From contig NZ_CP058595.1 in the NCBI RefSeq assembly GCF_013402795.1, positions 1,771,501 to 1,835,500 on the forward strand: a DNA stretch of 64,000 nucleotides, in the 5' to 3' direction. Each line of letters starts with the position of its first letter. Positions within the stretch are counted from its first letter, which is position 1. The notes below the pieces were generated by a model. The model was not told where the DNA came from. It saw only the letters and a program-made list of their open reading frames with translations, and did no database searches. Made by a program: the position numbers and the translations under genes. This document shows positions 62,666-64,000 of this stretch, piece by piece. The stretch is from Costertonia aggregata. Its GTDB lineage: Bacteria > Bacteroidota > Bacteroidia > Flavobacteriales > Flavobacteriaceae.

Positions 62666-63276
62666 ACCAATCTTTTCGCCAGCCCGTTTGTCAATAAAAA
62701 CTCTAACCGTAAGATGAGGTTGATGGGTTTTTCAACTTTGTTCAGGTTGGAAAAATAGAGATACCCTTCGGTTTTTGCTTTTAGTTCCCTCAATTCTATT
62801 TTACCTTGTTCGCCCTCATATGTAGTTAAGTATTCATCCAATACGCTTTTGTCAATATTTCGGTTTTTTAGAAAACCAATCAACTTTTTACGGTTTACAA
62901 AAGTAATTTTACATGAGGTAAATGTATTGGGCGCATCGGAATAAATACCCGTGACCAACGCATAAAAATCTGTTTTTTTGGCCGTATCAAAAAGCCATCC
63001 TTCCTTCACCTTTCCATTTTTTTGATAACATAGTTCAAAAGCAAAAGTAGGGAGGTCCTCGTTCACATAGTCCAATTGTGCCTTTTCGTCCAAATAATAG
63101 GATTGTTGGGTAGCACTGTTTTTAAAGATTACATCTATCCCTGCAAGTTGTTGTGCAATATCCGAAACCCGTTCAAAAGTATAATGGTTTAGGTTTTCCT
63201 TATAGTATGTGTCTAACAAAAGTGCCAGTTTTTGCTCTTTTTCCAAGTCTGATTTAAAACTGCTTTTATTGTCCAC
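62662..63276 (-). CDS. Possible type II restriction endonuclease partner of the adjacent methyltransferase
   Basis: The 204-residue product starts at a GTG (63276) that shares one base with the TAG stop of the methyltransferase gene, so the pair is translationally coupled. The sequence has AQLDYVNEDLPTFAFELCY and EGWLFDTAKKTDFYALV, an acidic and Lys-containing pattern that could hold a PD-(D/E)xK-type site, but no motif is certain. The main argument is position: an unknown gene of this size, overlapping a cytosine-5 methyltransferase, is usually its restriction partner. No other ATG suits the start. Confidence 0.55.
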   Translation of the reverse strand: MDNKSSFKSDLEKEQKLALLLDTYYKENLNHYTFERVSDIAQQLAGIDVIFKNSATQQSYYLDEKAQLDYVNEDLPTFAFELCYQKNGKVKEGWLFDTAKKTDFYALVTGIYSDAPNTFTSCKITFVNRKKLIGFLKNRNIDKSVLDEYLTTYEGEQGKIELRELKAKTEGYLYFSNLNKVEKPINLILRLEFLLTNGLAKRLV

Positions 63277-64000
63277 TAGGGTTTGGAATTGATTTTTTCA
63301 AAGAGTGATTTCCCGAGCCGCTCCACCACCCCGACTACTAGCGCATTACCCATAAAAAAGGCACGTTTGGTATCGCTTATCCCTTTGAGTTGGGTGTGGT
63401 TGTCCGGGAACATGTTAAGTCTTTCCAACTCGACCGGTGTTAATCGCCGTAGACCTTTTTTGGTCTGCACCACATGTTTGAACCTAGAGGGGCTTTTGCC
63501 CCCTTCACCTGTAATGATGGTACGCGAGGCGTTATCCAAAGCATCGGGAAAAACCATGCTACCTTCACTGTAGTTATAGGTAAATCCGTTTTTTGCCGTG
63601 CGTCTCTCTTTTTTTGCTCCCTTTAAGTACTCCCATTTGGGAAAATCGATATCAGAAATATAGAAATCATCGGTAACTTCACCGTTAAGGAGAATATCGC
63701 CCAAAACCGTTTTTTTGCCCTCATAATTTGGGCTTGTTTTTAGGGTATGTACTTTCCTGTCAATAAAAACACCTGTGTTTTCAAAGGGGGATAATTTTTT
63801 ACCGGTGTTGAATTCCTTGGAAAGTTGCACAAGGTCTTGTTCAATAGTAAAAGATGCTATTTTCGTTGATGGGTTCGCTACTGGAAACGCGTTGGCAATG
63901 GTACCCGATAAAAGCATCCAGTCCAAGGCATCATCCTTTTTTATAGATTGATATGCTTGGGTAGATTTATGATAACCCAGGAAAAAAATACGCCTTCTAC
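63276..64000 (-). CDS. DNA cytosine-5 methyltransferase, C-terminal part
   Basis: The gene is cut by the right window edge; 241 codons are seen, and the open frame runs on beyond it. The region starts with RRRIFFLGYH (motif VIII, which binds near the cofactor), then a target-recognition-type stretch, then RRLTPVELERLNMFPDNHT (motif IX) and FFMGNALVVGVVERLGKSL (motif X). These identify the C-terminal half of a C5-methyltransferase. The N-terminal motifs, including the catalytic PC of motif IV, are outside the window. The next gene (62662) overlaps by one base and is the likely restriction partner. Confidence 0.9.
   Translation of the reverse strand, partial: RRRIFFLGYHKSTQAYQSIKKDDALDWMLLSGTIANAFPVANPSTKIASFTIEQDLVQLSKEFNTGKKLSPFENTGVFIDRKVHTLKTSPNYEGKKTVLGDILLNGEVTDDFYISDIDFPKWEYLKGAKKERRTAKNGFTYNYSEGSMVFPDALDNASRTIITGEGGKSPSRFKHVVQTKKGLRRLTPVELERLNMFPDNHTQLKGISDTKRAFFMGNALVVGVVERLGKSLFEKINSKP

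Overview
This 64 kb window is chromosomal DNA from a member of the Flavobacteriaceae (phylum Bacteroidota), probably a marine genus. The evidence is gene content: a gliding-motility lipoprotein (gldH) after ricT, a subtilisin-type protease with a type IX secretion C-terminal domain, a three-subunit sdhCAB, a sufABCD-S-E cluster followed by DUF59, DUF2480 and DUF3078 genes, and many short-lipobox lipoproteins. Several promoters match the Bacteroidota pattern (TTG, 18-22 bases, TAnnTTTG). I see no rRNA, tRNA, prophage, CRISPR array or transposase.

Layout. 1-9 kb: a partial lipoprotein, recA, trhO, a small membrane protein, ricT-gldH-PBP1A, and scoAB. 9-16 kb: a 35-residue peptide gene in its own short transcription unit, dispersed repeats, a lipoprotein, an acetyltransferase, a serine hydrolase, a LytS/LytTR two-component pair, a thioredoxin-like protein, an aminotransferase and a Vsr-type endonuclease. 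16-20 kb: the sdh operon, interrupted between sdhA and sdhB by a four-helix-bundle gene. 20-25 kb: a collagen-like lipoprotein, an AraC/GAF membrane regulator, and a RimK ligase with a desuccinylase-like protein. 25-34.5 kb: a long minus-strand run with two ankyrin proteins, DUF2721, two Asp-box propeller proteins, a ThuA protein and a GyrI-like protein. 34.6-44.5 kb: pepP, brnQ, thiL, secreted propellers and a Tat-exported dehydrogenase. 44.7-54 kb: the suf cluster, interrupted by a second four-helix-bundle gene (sufC/sufD) and by a beta-barrel gene (sufD/sufS). 54-64 kb: two putative small RNAs, hflX, a nuclease, a T9SS protease, a YARHG pseudogene, an exonuclease, and a restriction-modification pair that runs off the window end.

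The two strongest unexpected signals are these. (1) The two four-helix-bundle (S23-type) genes lie in two housekeeping operons. Each is enclosed by inverted arrays of short GTTxx-N2 units that begin at the upstream stop codon and end 8-10 bases before the next start codon. This resembles the intervening sequences of 23S rRNA, but in mRNA. (2) Three short transcription units, one peptide gene near 9 kb and two tandem RNA-like units near 54 kb, share one promoter design: a TTCACAAC direct repeat with a 21-base period, 29-30 bases, a TAnnTTTA box, and TGTAAT. Each ends at a strong terminator.

Housekeeping functions (SUF Fe-S assembly, succinate dehydrogenase, cell-wall synthesis, RecA) are interleaved with surface and secreted proteins of mostly unknown substrate. 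The cytosine-5 methyltransferase at the right edge gives a plausible reason for the Vsr-type mismatch endonuclease at 16 kb.
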